Below, one piece after another: positions 8,890-17,376 of a stretch of 64,000 nt of DNA (positions within the stretch are counted from its first letter, which is position 1; each line of letters starts with the position of its first letter). Below the pieces are notes generated by a model. That model worked only from the letters and a program-made list of their open reading frames with translations. It searched no databases and was not told the DNA's origin. This stretch comes from an uncultured Synechococcus sp. GTDB taxonomy: Bacteria > Cyanobacteriota > Cyanobacteriia > PCC-6307 > Cyanobiaceae. The position numbers were made by a program, and so were the translations under genes. The stretch spans positions 1 to 64,000 of the forward strand of contig CAJXPL010000008.1 in assembly GCA_913057985.1 (NCBI GenBank), given 5' to 3'.

Positions 8890-9138
8890 TCAGATTTCAA
8901 CTTGTGAGTCATTGGAGCTGGGGTCGTGAATCGGACGCCTTTTGCTCGGGTTGCGCGGGACCGCCAAAACATTGGCCTCAAGCATCTCCACGTTTTCGCC
9001 GATGCATGTGATCCATTCGCAGAATTCTTGCGTTATTGCATAACTGTCTTCATAGCGCTCTTCCTTGTCCAGGACTGCGATGCGAGTGGATGCCCAGCCC
9101 GTTGAAACGACGATCCGGCGTTCCATTGCGGCGTCCAT
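8890..9138 (-). CDS. Conserved hypothetical small protein
   Basis: An 82-residue protein beginning MDAAMERRIVVSTGWASTRI. The ATG at 9138 is preceded by an excellent AAGGAGAC site 4-5 nt away, which rules against the longer frame from 9204. It contains DKEERYEDSYAITQEFCEWI and a basic tail rich in Pro, Arg and Ser. No family recognised. It stands alone between trxB and the helicase. Confidence 0.7.
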   Translation of the reverse strand: MDAAMERRIVVSTGWASTRIAVLDKEERYEDSYAITQEFCEWITCIGENVEMLEANVLAVPRNPSKRRPIHDPSSNDSQVEI

Positions 9139-9234
9139 GACTGTCTCCTTGATGTTGATCAGGTTGGCGGATCGGGGGTCCCTTTCGGCCGTCCATTTGC
9201 ACAAATTCGCATTTTCCTCTGGCCAATGCTGTGC

Positions 9235-10542
9235 TCAGCGCTGCAAAAAAGCGGGCAATTCGGGCGTTTTCAGCCGGATCACAGCGCCGGCTCCGTCCTC
9301 CACCGCTTCCAGGGGAAGGCTCGGTCCGCGCCAGGCGCCAACCCCCGGCTGCTCGTCTTCGGCCGCCTGCTCCTGAGGCCGCAGCACGTAGGGCTCAGCC
9401 ACAGACCATGAGCGGGCGTAGTCCATCAGCAGTGGGTCTGCTGGAGCAAACACGTAGGAGGCTTCCCTGGGAATGGCTTCACGGGCGGCCAGTTCCGGCG
9501 TCATCCGCACAGCCCGGGTGATGCCCTGCACAAAACGGCTCCGGGTCACCACGGTGGTCAGGTAGGCCACCACCCGCAGACGTGGCGCATCAAAGCCCTC
9601 CGCGCACATGTCGATGCTCACCAGCCAATCGGCGTTGCCGCTTTGGAAGGCGTTCAAGCGCTCCGTTGCTTGGGAGCTCTGGGAATGGATCAGCTCCACC
9701 CGGTTGCCGTCGTCAATCAACACCCGGCTGATGGCTTCGGCGTGGCTGATGTCCCGGGAGATCACAAGACCAGCAGCCTGCGGCTGTCGCTCACGCAACT
9801 GGTTCAGCTTCTGCTGGGCGCGCAGCAGCACCTGCTGGCCAATGCTGCTGCTGTCGGCCAGGCGGATGGCGCGTCGCAGGTTGCGCGCGCGCCAGCTTTC
9901 CCGTTGCTCCGCCGAGAGGGGGGAAACGTCGCGGTCCGGGTGTCCTTCGCGGCTGTGTTCCACCCAGCCGTCCTGGAAACGGAACTCCAGGGGGCGCACA
10001 TCCCCTGCGGCGATCAAGTCCCTGGGTTCAACGCAGAGATCCGGTCGGATCTGCTCAACCCAACCGCCGTCATCGAGCCGCACACGCATGCGCCGGGCGG
10101 CGCAGAACGCCAGGTTGTCGGCACGAAAGGGGGTGCCCGTGAGCCCCAGGCGCAGCCGCACACAGCCGGTCAGCTCCAGAAAGGTCTGCCCCCAGGCGGT
10201 GGCATCCGGCTCGTCGGGATCAACGCCGAGATGGTGAGCCTCATCGGCGATCGCCATGCAGGCGCTCAGGCCCCATTGCTCGAGCCGTGCCCCCAGAGCC
10301 TCGCGCTGGCGACCGGCCCCCTGATAGGTCACCAGCAAGCCATCAGCGTCTTGGCTTCGCTCCGGCGGGCAGGGCCACTCCTCCAGCCGCAAGCCAAGAC
10401 GCGCCGCGGCGGATTTCCACTGATTGAGGATTGAGGTCCGGTGGCAGAAGACCAGGAAATGGTCCAGCCGGCCTTGATCGCGCATGGCGCGGAATCCCAG
10501 CAACGCCCCGAGGGTTTTGCCTGCCCCTGGGCCTGCAAACAC
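9235..10542 (-). CDS. Superfamily 2 DEAD/DEAH-type helicase, start uncertain
   Basis: SF2 helicase/translocase with Walker A GPGAGKT, motif II DEAHH, motif III-like LGLTGTPFR, a C-terminal RecA-like lobe (GLVISRDISHAEAISRVL, WLVSIDMCAEGFDAPRLRVV) and motif VI-like QGITRAVRM. From the GTG at 10542 the Walker A motif lies only ~4 residues in, so this start is almost certainly internal. The same frame stays open upstream to 10746 and encodes plausible protein, including ARQVQPRQWQQQLIQLL and SSRDLLVFAGPGAGKT, but has no ATG, GTG or TTG. The real gene probably starts near 10720-10745 through a one-base shift (see findings). Confidence 0.85.
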   Translation of the reverse strand: MFAGPGAGKTLGALLGFRAMRDQGRLDHFLVFCHRTSILNQWKSAAARLGLRLEEWPCPPERSQDADGLLVTYQGAGRQREALGARLEQWGLSACMAIADEAHHLGVDPDEPDATAWGQTFLELTGCVRLRLGLTGTPFRADNLAFCAARRMRVRLDDGGWVEQIRPDLCVEPRDLIAAGDVRPLEFRFQDGWVEHSREGHPDRDVSPLSAEQRESWRARNLRRAIRLADSSSIGQQVLLRAQQKLNQLRERQPQAAGLVISRDISHAEAISRVLIDDGNRVELIHSQSSQATERLNAFQSGNADWLVSIDMCAEGFDAPRLRVVAYLTTVVTRSRFVQGITRAVRMTPELAAREAIPREASYVFAPADPLLMDYARSWSVAEPYVLRPQEQAAEDEQPGVGAWRGPSLPLEAVEDGAGAVIRLKTPELPAFLQR

Positions 10543-10743
10543 CAGCAGGTCGCGGCTGCTGCCCTCGAGCTCGAGCCTGCGCCGCAGCAGCTGGATCAGC
10601 TGTTGCTGCCACTGCCTTGGTTGAACCTGGCGGGCTTGGGCCTCGTTCGTGGTCTGCCTGGCCGGGAGGTTGAAGCTGACGGCTGAGATATCACCTCCCG
10701 GGAAGATGAGTCTTTTTAACCATTCCTTTGCGCCGTGGCATCT
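10543..10743 (-). other. In-frame N-terminal extension of the helicase lacking a start codon
   Basis: Continuous with the helicase frame, these 67 codons read ...WLKRLIFPGGDISAVSFNL... and lead into the Walker A segment. They look like a genuine helicase N-terminus, including a Gln-rich segment before motif I. The frame ends upstream at TAG (10746-10744). In the neighbouring frame an ATG followed by GTTAAAAAG would supply MVKRLIFPGGD if one A of the A5 run (T run at 10713-10717 on plus) were absent. Confidence 0.55.
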
Positions 10744-10791
10744 CTACCGTCCGGCCATCAGCTCCATCGGGATCGGGTCCCGCCCATCGCC

Positions 10792-10968
10792 ATGGCCCAA
10801 CGTCGTTTCTTCAGCAGCCCCCTCGATCAGCAGCGCGACCGGCTCGATGGCTGCTGGCAACTCGAATGCGACATCGATCCGTTGATTCTTCGGGCCCGGG
10901 TTCTGCACGGCCGCGGAGAGGTGAACGGGGCCGCCGGCCTCGAACAGGAAGTGCTGCCGATCGTCTGA
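10792..10968 (+). CDS. Possible small conserved protein
   Basis: A 58-residue frame beginning MAQRRFFSSPLDQQRDRLDG, with CDIDPLILRARVLHG further on and ending LEQEVLPIV. Third codon positions are strongly G/C as in real genes here, and the region is otherwise free of genes. The frame opens further upstream (ATG 10735), but the ATG at 10792 gives the more protein-like start. No ribosome site is obvious and no family is recognised. Confidence 0.45.
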   Translation: MAQRRFFSSPLDQQRDRLDGCWQLECDIDPLILRARVLHGRGEVNGAAGLEQEVLPIV

Positions 10969-11016
10969 TCCGGCAGCACGTCTTGGATCATCAGCGCTTG
11001 CTTTAGAGCGCCTGCT

Positions 11017-11595
11017 TCAGAGCGCTTCGGCGTGGTTGACCACCAGGTGCTCCACCTCCTTCAAGGCCTCCTCCGAGGCGGAGCGAGCTGCCGTGAAATC
11101 CCCCTTGGCGGTGTCCAGCAGCTGCTGAGCGAGCCGATCCAGCAGCTCCTCTTTGTGCTCCTCAAGCATCGCCACGATCTCGGTCTCCACCAAGGTGCGC
11201 ACCGCCTGAATGCGCAGGTCGTCGTTTTCGGCCTCCGCGAAGGTGCCCTGCACGAGTTCCTGGATGAACAGGCGGTGCACCTCGCTGCTGCGCAGGAAGC
11301 TTTCCGTGGCGTTGATCATCCCGTCCACCAGGGTGCGATCGGGTTCGCTCTCGCCGTCGTTGAGCTTGAACTCCCAGTCGAGATGGCGTCGCTGCCAGCC
11401 GGCTGTGTGCAGGCTCGGCATCACGCTTTGCGAAAAGGTGTCGACGGAGATTTCATAAATCCGCTCCGCCAGCCGTTCACACCAGTCTTTGCCGTGCAAC
11501 TGGAGGGTGGACTGCATGGTTTCTCGTTCAACGGCATGGCCACCGTGGTGGCTGTGGCAGAGGCCGTCCGGACACTCGATTGCGCTGAGACCCAT
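11017..11595 (-). CDS. Conserved cyanobacterial hypothetical protein
   Basis: A 192-residue protein beginning MGLSAIECPDGLCHSHHGGH, where Cys and His residues cluster (C..DG.C...HH..H) as in a possible metal-binding head. The remainder is acidic and helical (EISVDTFSQSVMPSLHTAGWQRR, LVETEIVAMLEEHKEELLDRL). No function is assigned. It is divergent from pntA with ~100 bp between them. The Cys/His head supports the full-length start rather than the internal ATG after it. Confidence 0.7.
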   Translation of the reverse strand: MGLSAIECPDGLCHSHHGGHAVERETMQSTLQLHGKDWCERLAERIYEISVDTFSQSVMPSLHTAGWQRRHLDWEFKLNDGESEPDRTLVDGMINATESFLRSSEVHRLFIQELVQGTFAEAENDDLRIQAVRTLVETEIVAMLEEHKEELLDRLAQQLLDTAKGDFTAARSASEEALKEVEHLVVNHAEAL

Positions 11596-11704
11596 GGGGA
11601 GGACAGAGGGTGCACTTCACGTAGCAAGAGCGACAGAACTGAGGGCCTTTCTTCAGGAAGGTTCCTGATGGCGAGAAGGCGACCTCGTAACCTTGCTTGG
11701 GTCG

Positions 11705-12859
11705 GTGGTTGTGTTCGCCTTGCCCAGACTTCTGATACCGGTGGAGTCGACACCGGGAGAAACCCGGGTCGCGGCAACGCCGGACACGGTCAAAAAATTC
11801 GTTTCGTTGGGCTGCAGCGTCGCAGTCGAATGCGGAGCCGGTACCCCCTCCGGATACCTCGATGAGGCCTACGCCGACCAGGGCGCAGATCTCATTGAGA
11901 CGGGAGACACGTCGGCCTGGGGTCAGGCTGACGTTCTTCTCTGCGTTCAATCGCCGAGCGCAGCCAGTCTGGCCCGCTTGCGCCAGGGAGCGCTGGTGGT
12001 GGGTCTGCTGTCCCCCTACGCCAACGAAGAGCTAACGGCCGCCCTCAAGCGCAGCGGCCTTTCAGCCATGGCGCTCGAGTTGTTGCCCCGGATCAGCCGG
12101 GCTCAGTCCGCCGATGCGCTCTCCTCCCAGGCCAACATCGCGGGCTACAAGTCGGTGCTGCTGGCCTCCGCCGCGCTGGACCGTTACTTCCCGATGCTGA
12201 TGACAGCGGCGGGCACCGTTCAGCCGGCCAAGGTGGTGATTCTTGGAGCCGGTGTGGCCGGCCTTCAGGCCGTTGCCACAGCGCGCCGTTTGGGTGCTGT
12301 GGTGTACGTGAGTGACATCAGACCTGCGGTTAAGGAGCAGGTGGAATCCCTCGGCGCCCGTTTCATTGAGCCCCCCGAGATGGAGGACAAGCCTTCGGAA
12401 TCCGGTGGCTATGCCAAACAGGCCTCCGACGCCTTCCTGGCGGCCCAGCGTCAGCAGCTGTCGGATCAGCTGGCGGAGGCCGACGTGGCCATCTGCACCG
12501 CCCAGGTGCCGGGCCGCCGCGCTCCGCGTCTAATCAGCGAGGACATGCTTGATCGGATGCGCCCCGGCGCGGTGGTGGTGGATCTGGCCGTAGCCCAGGG
12601 CGGCAACTGTGCTGACACCGTTCCTGGCCAGACCGTTGATCGCAAGGGTGTGAAGCTGATCGGTGGTAACGACCTGCCATGCAGCGTTCCCAATCACGCC
12701 AGTGCGCTTTACGCCCGCAACATCGTGGCTCTGCTGGAGCCCACCTTGAAGGACGGCGTCCTCAGCCTTGATCCCCAGGATGAACTGATCGCCGGCTGTC
12801 TGATCGCCCAGGACGGCACCATCCGTCGTGGCGATGTCCTCACTCCAGGTGCCAACTGA
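11705..12859 (+). CDS. pntA: Proton-translocating NAD(P) transhydrogenase, alpha subunit part 1
   Basis: NAD(H)-binding domain I of the energy-coupled transhydrogenase, which reduces NADP+ with NADH at the expense of proton motive force. Features are PVESTPGETRVAATPDTVKKF, AQSADALSSQANIAGYKSV, the Rossmann loop VVILGAGVAGLQAVATARRLGA and PGAVVVDLAVAQGGN. In cyanobacteria the alpha subunit is split, as here. Start codons are non-ATG: GTG 11705, GTG 11711 or TTG 11693. It ends TGATG into the next gene. Confidence 0.93.
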   Translation: MVVFALPRLLIPVESTPGETRVAATPDTVKKFVSLGCSVAVECGAGTPSGYLDEAYADQGADLIETGDTSAWGQADVLLCVQSPSAASLARLRQGALVVGLLSPYANEELTAALKRSGLSAMALELLPRISRAQSADALSSQANIAGYKSVLLASAALDRYFPMLMTAAGTVQPAKVVILGAGVAGLQAVATARRLGAVVYVSDIRPAVKEQVESLGARFIEPPEMEDKPSESGGYAKQASDAFLAAQRQQLSDQLAEADVAICTAQVPGRRAPRLISEDMLDRMRPGAVVVDLAVAQGGNCADTVPGQTVDRKGVKLIGGNDLPCSVPNHASALYARNIVALLEPTLKDGVLSLDPQDELIAGCLIAQDGTIRRGDVLTPGAN

Positions 12860-13155
12860 TGTTTGTTGAATTCCTCTGGGTTCTCCTGCTTGGCAGCCTG
12901 CTTGGGCTGGAGCTGATCGGCAAGGTTCCCCCGACCCTGCACACTCCCTTGATGAGTGGTGCCAATGCCATTTCGGGCATCACCGTGTTGGCAGCACTCA
13001 CCGCCATCATCAAAGCCGGCGACAACACCGTGCTGTTGCTGCTGGGTTCCGTCTCGCTGGGCTTTGCCCTGTTCAACGTGATCGGGGGCTTCCTCGTGAC
13101 CGATCGCATGCTGGCCATGTTCAGCCGCAAGCCTGCTCGCAAGGAGAACCGCTGA
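12859..13155 (+). CDS. pntA2: NAD(P) transhydrogenase, alpha subunit part 2 (membrane)
   Basis: A 98-residue membrane component forming the first helices of domain II. It contains three hydrophobic segments: FLWVLLLGSLLGLELIG, AISGITVLAALTAIIKAG and TVLLLLGSVSLGFALFNVIGG. Its stop and start overlap both neighbours by one base (TGATG), showing tight translational coupling within the pnt operon. Confidence 0.93.
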   Translation: MFVEFLWVLLLGSLLGLELIGKVPPTLHTPLMSGANAISGITVLAALTAIIKAGDNTVLLLLGSVSLGFALFNVIGGFLVTDRMLAMFSRKPARKENR

Positions 13156-14576
13156 TGTCTGACCTTCTCAAATACGCGATCGAGCTGGTTGCGGTTCTGC
13201 TGCTGGCTCTCGGCATCAAAGGTCTCTCCAAGGTGCGTTCCGCCAGGGGCGCCAACCAGCTGGCCGCTGTGGCCATGGGCCTTGCGGTGCTGGGTCTGCT
13301 GATCAACTACCTCGGCACCAGCGGCATCAGCATCGCCGCCTGGACCTGGATCATCGCCGGAACGTTGGTGGGTGGTGTGCTCGGCGCCATCACCGCCCAG
13401 CGGGTGCCGATGACCTCGATGCCGGAGACGGTCGCCCTCTTCAACGGCTGCGGTGGCATGTCGTCACTGCTGGTGGCTCTGGCTGCTGCGCTTTACCCGG
13501 CGGCCCTGGATGCGGCAGGCCCCGTGGCCGTGGTGTCGATCGTTGTCTCCGTGTTTGTGGGTGCGATCACCTTCACCGGCTCGATCGTGGCCATGGCCAA
13601 GCTGCAGGGTTGGCTGTCCACGCCGGCCTGGATGCAGAGCAAGGCGCGCCATGCCGTGAACATCGCGCTGGCGGTGGCATCCCTGGTGGGTGCCGTTGAG
13701 ATGCTGCGCAACGCTGATTCGAGCACGGGCCTCTGGCTGCTGGTGGTGGCCTCCGGCCTGCTGGGAATCGGGGTGACGCTGCCGATCGGCGGCGCCGACA
13801 TGCCCGTGGTGATCTCCCTTCTGAACAGCTATTCGGGCGTGGCTGCCGCTGCTGCCGGTTTCGTGGTAGGCAGCCAGCTGCTGATCGTGGCCGGCGCCAT
13901 GGTTGGCGCTGCTGGCCTGATTCTCACCCAGGTGATGTGCAACGGCATGAACCGTTCCCTGGTGTCTGTGCTGTTCGGTGGCGCCCTGGGTGCCACGACC
14001 GCTGCAGGCGGTGGCGGCGGTGAATACACCAACATCACCAGCTGCAGTGTTGAGGAGTGCGCTCTCACCCTCGAGGCCGCTGAACGGGTGGTGATTGTTC
14101 CCGGCTATGGCTTGGCCGTGGCTCAGGCGCAACACACGCTCAGGGAAGTGACGCGGGTGCTCGAGAGCGCTGGTATCGATGTGGCCTATGCCATTCACCC
14201 GGTGGCCGGTCGTATGCCGGGTCACATGAACGTGCTCCTGGCTGAGGCCGATGTGCCCTACGAGCAGCTGCAGGAGATGGATCAGATTAATCCCGAGTTT
14301 CCCGCCACCGACGTGGTGTTGGTGCTGGGTGCCAATGATGTGGTCAATCCCCAGGCCAAGAACGACCCCAATTCGCCGCTCTACGGCATGCCCGTTCTGG
14401 ATGTGCAGGACGCCCGCACGGTGTTCGTGGTGAAACGGGGCATGAGCGCTGGCTACTCCGGCATCAAGAACGATCTGTTCGAGCTGGCCAACACCTCGAT
14501 GCTGTTCGGCGATGCCAAGAAGGTGCTCGGCGACCTCCTGGTGGAACTCAAGGATCTGGGCCTGGGCAAGAAGTGA
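13155..14576 (+). CDS. pntB: NAD(P) transhydrogenase, beta subunit
   Basis: A 473-residue subunit carrying the rest of the proton channel (about nine hydrophobic segments in the first 280 residues) and the NADP(H)-binding domain III (VIVPGYGLAVAQAQHTLREV, HPVAGRMPGHMNVLLAEA, VVLVLGANDVVNPQA, FVVKRGMSAGYSGIKN). It completes the operon pntA-pntA2-pntB. The next gene begins 4 bp before its stop. Confidence 0.95.
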   Translation: MSDLLKYAIELVAVLLLALGIKGLSKVRSARGANQLAAVAMGLAVLGLLINYLGTSGISIAAWTWIIAGTLVGGVLGAITAQRVPMTSMPETVALFNGCGGMSSLLVALAAALYPAALDAAGPVAVVSIVVSVFVGAITFTGSIVAMAKLQGWLSTPAWMQSKARHAVNIALAVASLVGAVEMLRNADSSTGLWLLVVASGLLGIGVTLPIGGADMPVVISLLNSYSGVAAAAAGFVVGSQLLIVAGAMVGAAGLILTQVMCNGMNRSLVSVLFGGALGATTAAGGGGGEYTNITSCSVEECALTLEAAERVVIVPGYGLAVAQAQHTLREVTRVLESAGIDVAYAIHPVAGRMPGHMNVLLAEADVPYEQLQEMDQINPEFPATDVVLVLGANDVVNPQAKNDPNSPLYGMPVLDVQDARTVFVVKRGMSAGYSGIKNDLFELANTSMLFGDAKKVLGDLLVELKDLGLGKK

Positions 14577-15607
14577 TGGCCCGCGGCGTGGATAACCCCC
14601 AGCTGCGGGAGCGGCTGGGGGTTCCGTCGTTTGAGCAGCGCTGGCCCTGGATCGGCGGTGACCTGCAAACCCTGCGCGACACCCTGCGCGAGGTGGATCT
14701 CCCCCACGATCAAGGGGTTCCGATTGAAATTCCCGTGCCAGCCCTGCCCAGTGGAGCGGCGGCTGCCGGGTCGCTGCTGGCCCTGCTCGATCAGCCGGAA
14801 GGAGATCCCAAGGGCTTGGTTTTGCTGCTCCATGGCCTGGGGGGATCCAGTTCCCGGGAGGGCCTGAGGCGGATGGGTGTGGCGCTTCAGGCCGCTGGTT
14901 TTGCAGTGCTGCGCCTCAACCTGCGCGGTGCTGATCCAGGCCGCCACCTTGCGGGTGGCACCTATGCAGCACGCTGCAACAGTGATCTGCTGCCGGTGAT
15001 TGCCCGGGCCCGAAGCTTGGCGGCGGGTCGCCCACTGCTGGGGGCCGGCATCTCCCTGGGCGGCACGATGCTGCTCAATGCCGCTCTGGCTTCCCCCGGT
15101 GTGCTTGATGGCCTCTTCTGTGCCAGCAGTCCCCTGGATCTGGCGGCCTGCAGCGGCTCGATCGAGCGACCGCGCAATCGGGTCTACCAACGCTGGCTGC
15201 TCAACCGGTTGGTGCGTCAGACCCTGGCAGATCCCTTTGGGGTGAGCGCCGACGAGGAAGCCCAGCTGCAGGCGACGCCCCCCCGTTCGATTCGTGAGTT
15301 CGACAGTGCCGTGACGGCTCCCCGCTGGGGGTTTGCGGATGTGGAGGCCTACTACCGCTAGGCTTCACCCCTGCAGCATCTGGTGCCCGCCTGCGATGCG
15401 ATGCCGCCTACCTTGCTGCTGCAGGCCCTGGATGATCCTTGGGTTCCTGCTTCCTCTGCAATGGATCTCGCAGAGGCGCTGCCTCCGGAGGCTGCGATTC
15501 GCACCTTGTTTACCCCACGGGGAGGGCACAACGGCTTCCATGGTCGCGACGGCTGCTGGGGCGACCAGCTGGCAGCGGCCTGGCTCAGGGACGTTGTTGC
15601 TGGTTAG
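14573..15607 (+). pseudogene. YheT-like alpha/beta hydrolase interrupted by in-frame TAG
   Basis: An alpha/beta hydrolase of the YheT/EMB8 group. The first part, 262 codons to TAG at 15359-15361, holds LVLLLHGLGGSSSREG, LRLNLRGADPGR, and the nucleophile elbow GISLGGTMLLNAAL. The same frame continues without shift to 15607 and holds the acid segment LLLQALDDPWVP and the His segment PRGGHNGFHGRDG needed for the triad. A single base change (for example CAG to TAG) explains the break. As written, the first product lacks the catalytic Asp and His. Sequencing error or readthrough are alternatives. Start ATG 14576 or TTG/ATG at 14573, overlapping pntB. Confidence 0.8.
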
Positions 15608-15642
15608 GCCGTGATTCCTTCAGGTTGCAGGCCTATCGCTCC

Positions 15643-16788
15643 TCAGTAATAGAACGCTCGATCGCTTGGGTTCTGGTACACAGCGCCACCGCAGCGTGTG
15701 GCAATCCTCCACAGCGCTTTGTGGATCGGTGTTGAGTCGTAGCGCACCAGCTCAGGGAACCTCTGCCTCAGCAGTTCAGTTCCACGCCAGGCGTTGTAGT
15801 GCGGAATCGATGAATTCACGTGATGGCACACGTGGGTTGAGCCGATTCCATGGTGCAGCAGATTCAGGATGGGCCCGTAGGGACGATCAACCGTTTGCAG
15901 AGCTCCCTTCGACCATGTCCAGGTTTCGTTGGAGAAGTGAGGGATATCGGTGTTGGTGTGCTGCAGCCAGGTGTAGGTGGTCAGCCACATGTTGATCACC
16001 AAGTAGGGCAGGCCATAGACGCAAAGCACACGGAGCAGGGAAAACTGCACTGAGGCGATGAGCAACAGGGCAACCATGGCGAGCAATCCCAGGTTGGATC
16101 GCAGCATCCACTTGCCGAATGAATGCGGAAAAAGACGGCGTTTGCCGTTGAAATTGCGCTTGCGATTCCAGAAATGAGAAGTGGGGGAGTCGTAGTCCTC
16201 GCCGCCGGTGGCGCCCAGGAAGAGATAAAGCTGCCAGCCAATCACGAGGTGATTGAACAGAGAAATGATCCCGAAGACGGTCGGATTCAACCTCTGCTGG
16301 AGCTGTTCGGTGGTTCGCCCCATCGGTGACGTTGCCCGCGGCGGAACATGGGTTTCTCCCTGTTCCAGGTGATTGCAGTGGGCGTGGTGCACCGTATGGC
16401 TGTGGACCCAGCTGTAGTAGGGCACAAGCAAAATGCTGTGGAGCACAAAGCCGACAACGCCTTCAATCCGGCGGTTGGGGTGGAAGGCGTGATGGCCGCA
16501 TTCATGGGCGATCACCCAGCAGCCCATCGCGATGGTGCCGGTGATCACGCCGTAGAGGAGCCAGAGGGGGGTGGCTGCTGCCGAGAGCGGGATCAGGGTT
16601 CCCAGGCCGACTGCCAGAAGCGAAAGCCCAGAAGACATGGCCAGGCTCGCCCAGGACTTCGCTGGGCTCAGCTTGGAGAGCTCTGCTGGCAAGGTGCTGA
16701 GCAGCTCAGCCTTGCTCGGGTAGGTGATTGATTCAGCGCTGTCTTCAGGTGCTGGATTTGCGGGTCGGGTCGCTGTTGCAAATGCCAA
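15643..16788 (-). CDS. Membrane fatty acid desaturase (DesA/delta-12 type)
   Basis: Membrane di-iron desaturase acting on acyl lipids. Three His boxes are visible: HECGHH, SHTVHHAHCNH and, near the C-terminus, HVCHHVNS. Hydrophobic blocks lie between them (LWLLYGVITGTIAMGCWVI; FGIISLFNHLVIGWQLYLFLG). The 381-residue length and ECGHHAFHPNR/STHVCHH context resemble delta-12 acyl-lipid desaturases; regiospecificity cannot be read from sequence. The start is TTG at 16788 with GAGG seven bases upstream. Confidence 0.88.
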   Translation of the reverse strand: MAFATATRPANPAPEDSAESITYPSKAELLSTLPAELSKLSPAKSWASLAMSSGLSLLAVGLGTLIPLSAAATPLWLLYGVITGTIAMGCWVIAHECGHHAFHPNRRIEGVVGFVLHSILLVPYYSWVHSHTVHHAHCNHLEQGETHVPPRATSPMGRTTEQLQQRLNPTVFGIISLFNHLVIGWQLYLFLGATGGEDYDSPTSHFWNRKRNFNGKRRLFPHSFGKWMLRSNLGLLAMVALLLIASVQFSLLRVLCVYGLPYLVINMWLTTYTWLQHTNTDIPHFSNETWTWSKGALQTVDRPYGPILNLLHHGIGSTHVCHHVNSSIPHYNAWRGTELLRQRFPELVRYDSTPIHKALWRIATRCGGAVYQNPSDRAFYY

Positions 16789-17011
16789 ATGGAAGCCTCA
16801 AGACAAGCGCTCATATGCTGGCGCTTAAGGTTTTCATCATAATTGCTTGGGCTGCGACCTGTGGGCGCATGGTGCTGCCAGAGACGAATAGCAATTGCTC
16901 GGATTTCGTTGTTGGAAATTCCGGCTGAATTTCAAGCTCCTTTTGCTCAGAGTTCCTTCTCTTGCGCGCGAATTGGGCCTTTTGCTAATGCTTTGCTGGA
17001 TTGATTTGTGA
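16789..17011. other. Intergenic region, AT-richer, no gene seen
   Basis: About 220 bp between the ferredoxin 3' end and the desaturase start. It probably holds the desaturase promoter on the minus strand. CGCTCATATGCTGGCG near 16809-16825 has partial dyad symmetry. No convincing ORF or RNA structure was found. Confidence 0.3.
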
Positions 17012-17374
17012 TCAAATTTCGCCTGAAGGGGCGCCAGTGGTTGTCTCGAATGGTGTTCTTTTGAGAATCCATTCTTCAACGGGGTGGTGGCCGATGATGT
17101 GTTGTTCGATGATTCTTTTGACGCGATCAGGCGAAACGTCGGCGTACCAAATTCCGTCTGGCCAGACCAGAAGAATCGGTCCTCGTTCGCACACCCTGAG
17201 GCAATCGGCTTTGCTGCGCAGAACAATTCCCTCGGGGCGTTCCGTGTTTTCGAGATTGAGTTCGCGAACAACGCTCTTCAGTTCATTCCAGGTTTGTGCC
17301 CCAAGCGCTGAATCGCAGCATTTGCCTTTGGTGGCGGTTGCGCAGAGCAGGAGGTGATGGCTGACCCGTTGCAT
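17012..17374 (-). CDS. Thioredoxin-like [2Fe-2S] ferredoxin
   Basis: A 120-residue protein with the four-cysteine layout of thioredoxin-fold 2Fe-2S ferredoxins: LLLCATATKGKCCD near the N-terminus and ADCLRVCERGPILLVWPDG in the middle. It probably carries electrons in the cytosol. The ATG at 17374 (MQRVSHHLLLC) is chosen because the ligand Cys follows closely; the longer frame to 17452 overlaps dxr. It lies 2 bp after the dxr stop and is likely cotranscribed with it. Confidence 0.85.
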   Translation of the reverse strand: MQRVSHHLLLCATATKGKCCDSALGAQTWNELKSVVRELNLENTERPEGIVLRSKADCLRVCERGPILLVWPDGIWYADVSPDRVKRIIEQHIIGHHPVEEWILKRTPFETTTGAPSGEI

Positions 17375-17376
17375 GC

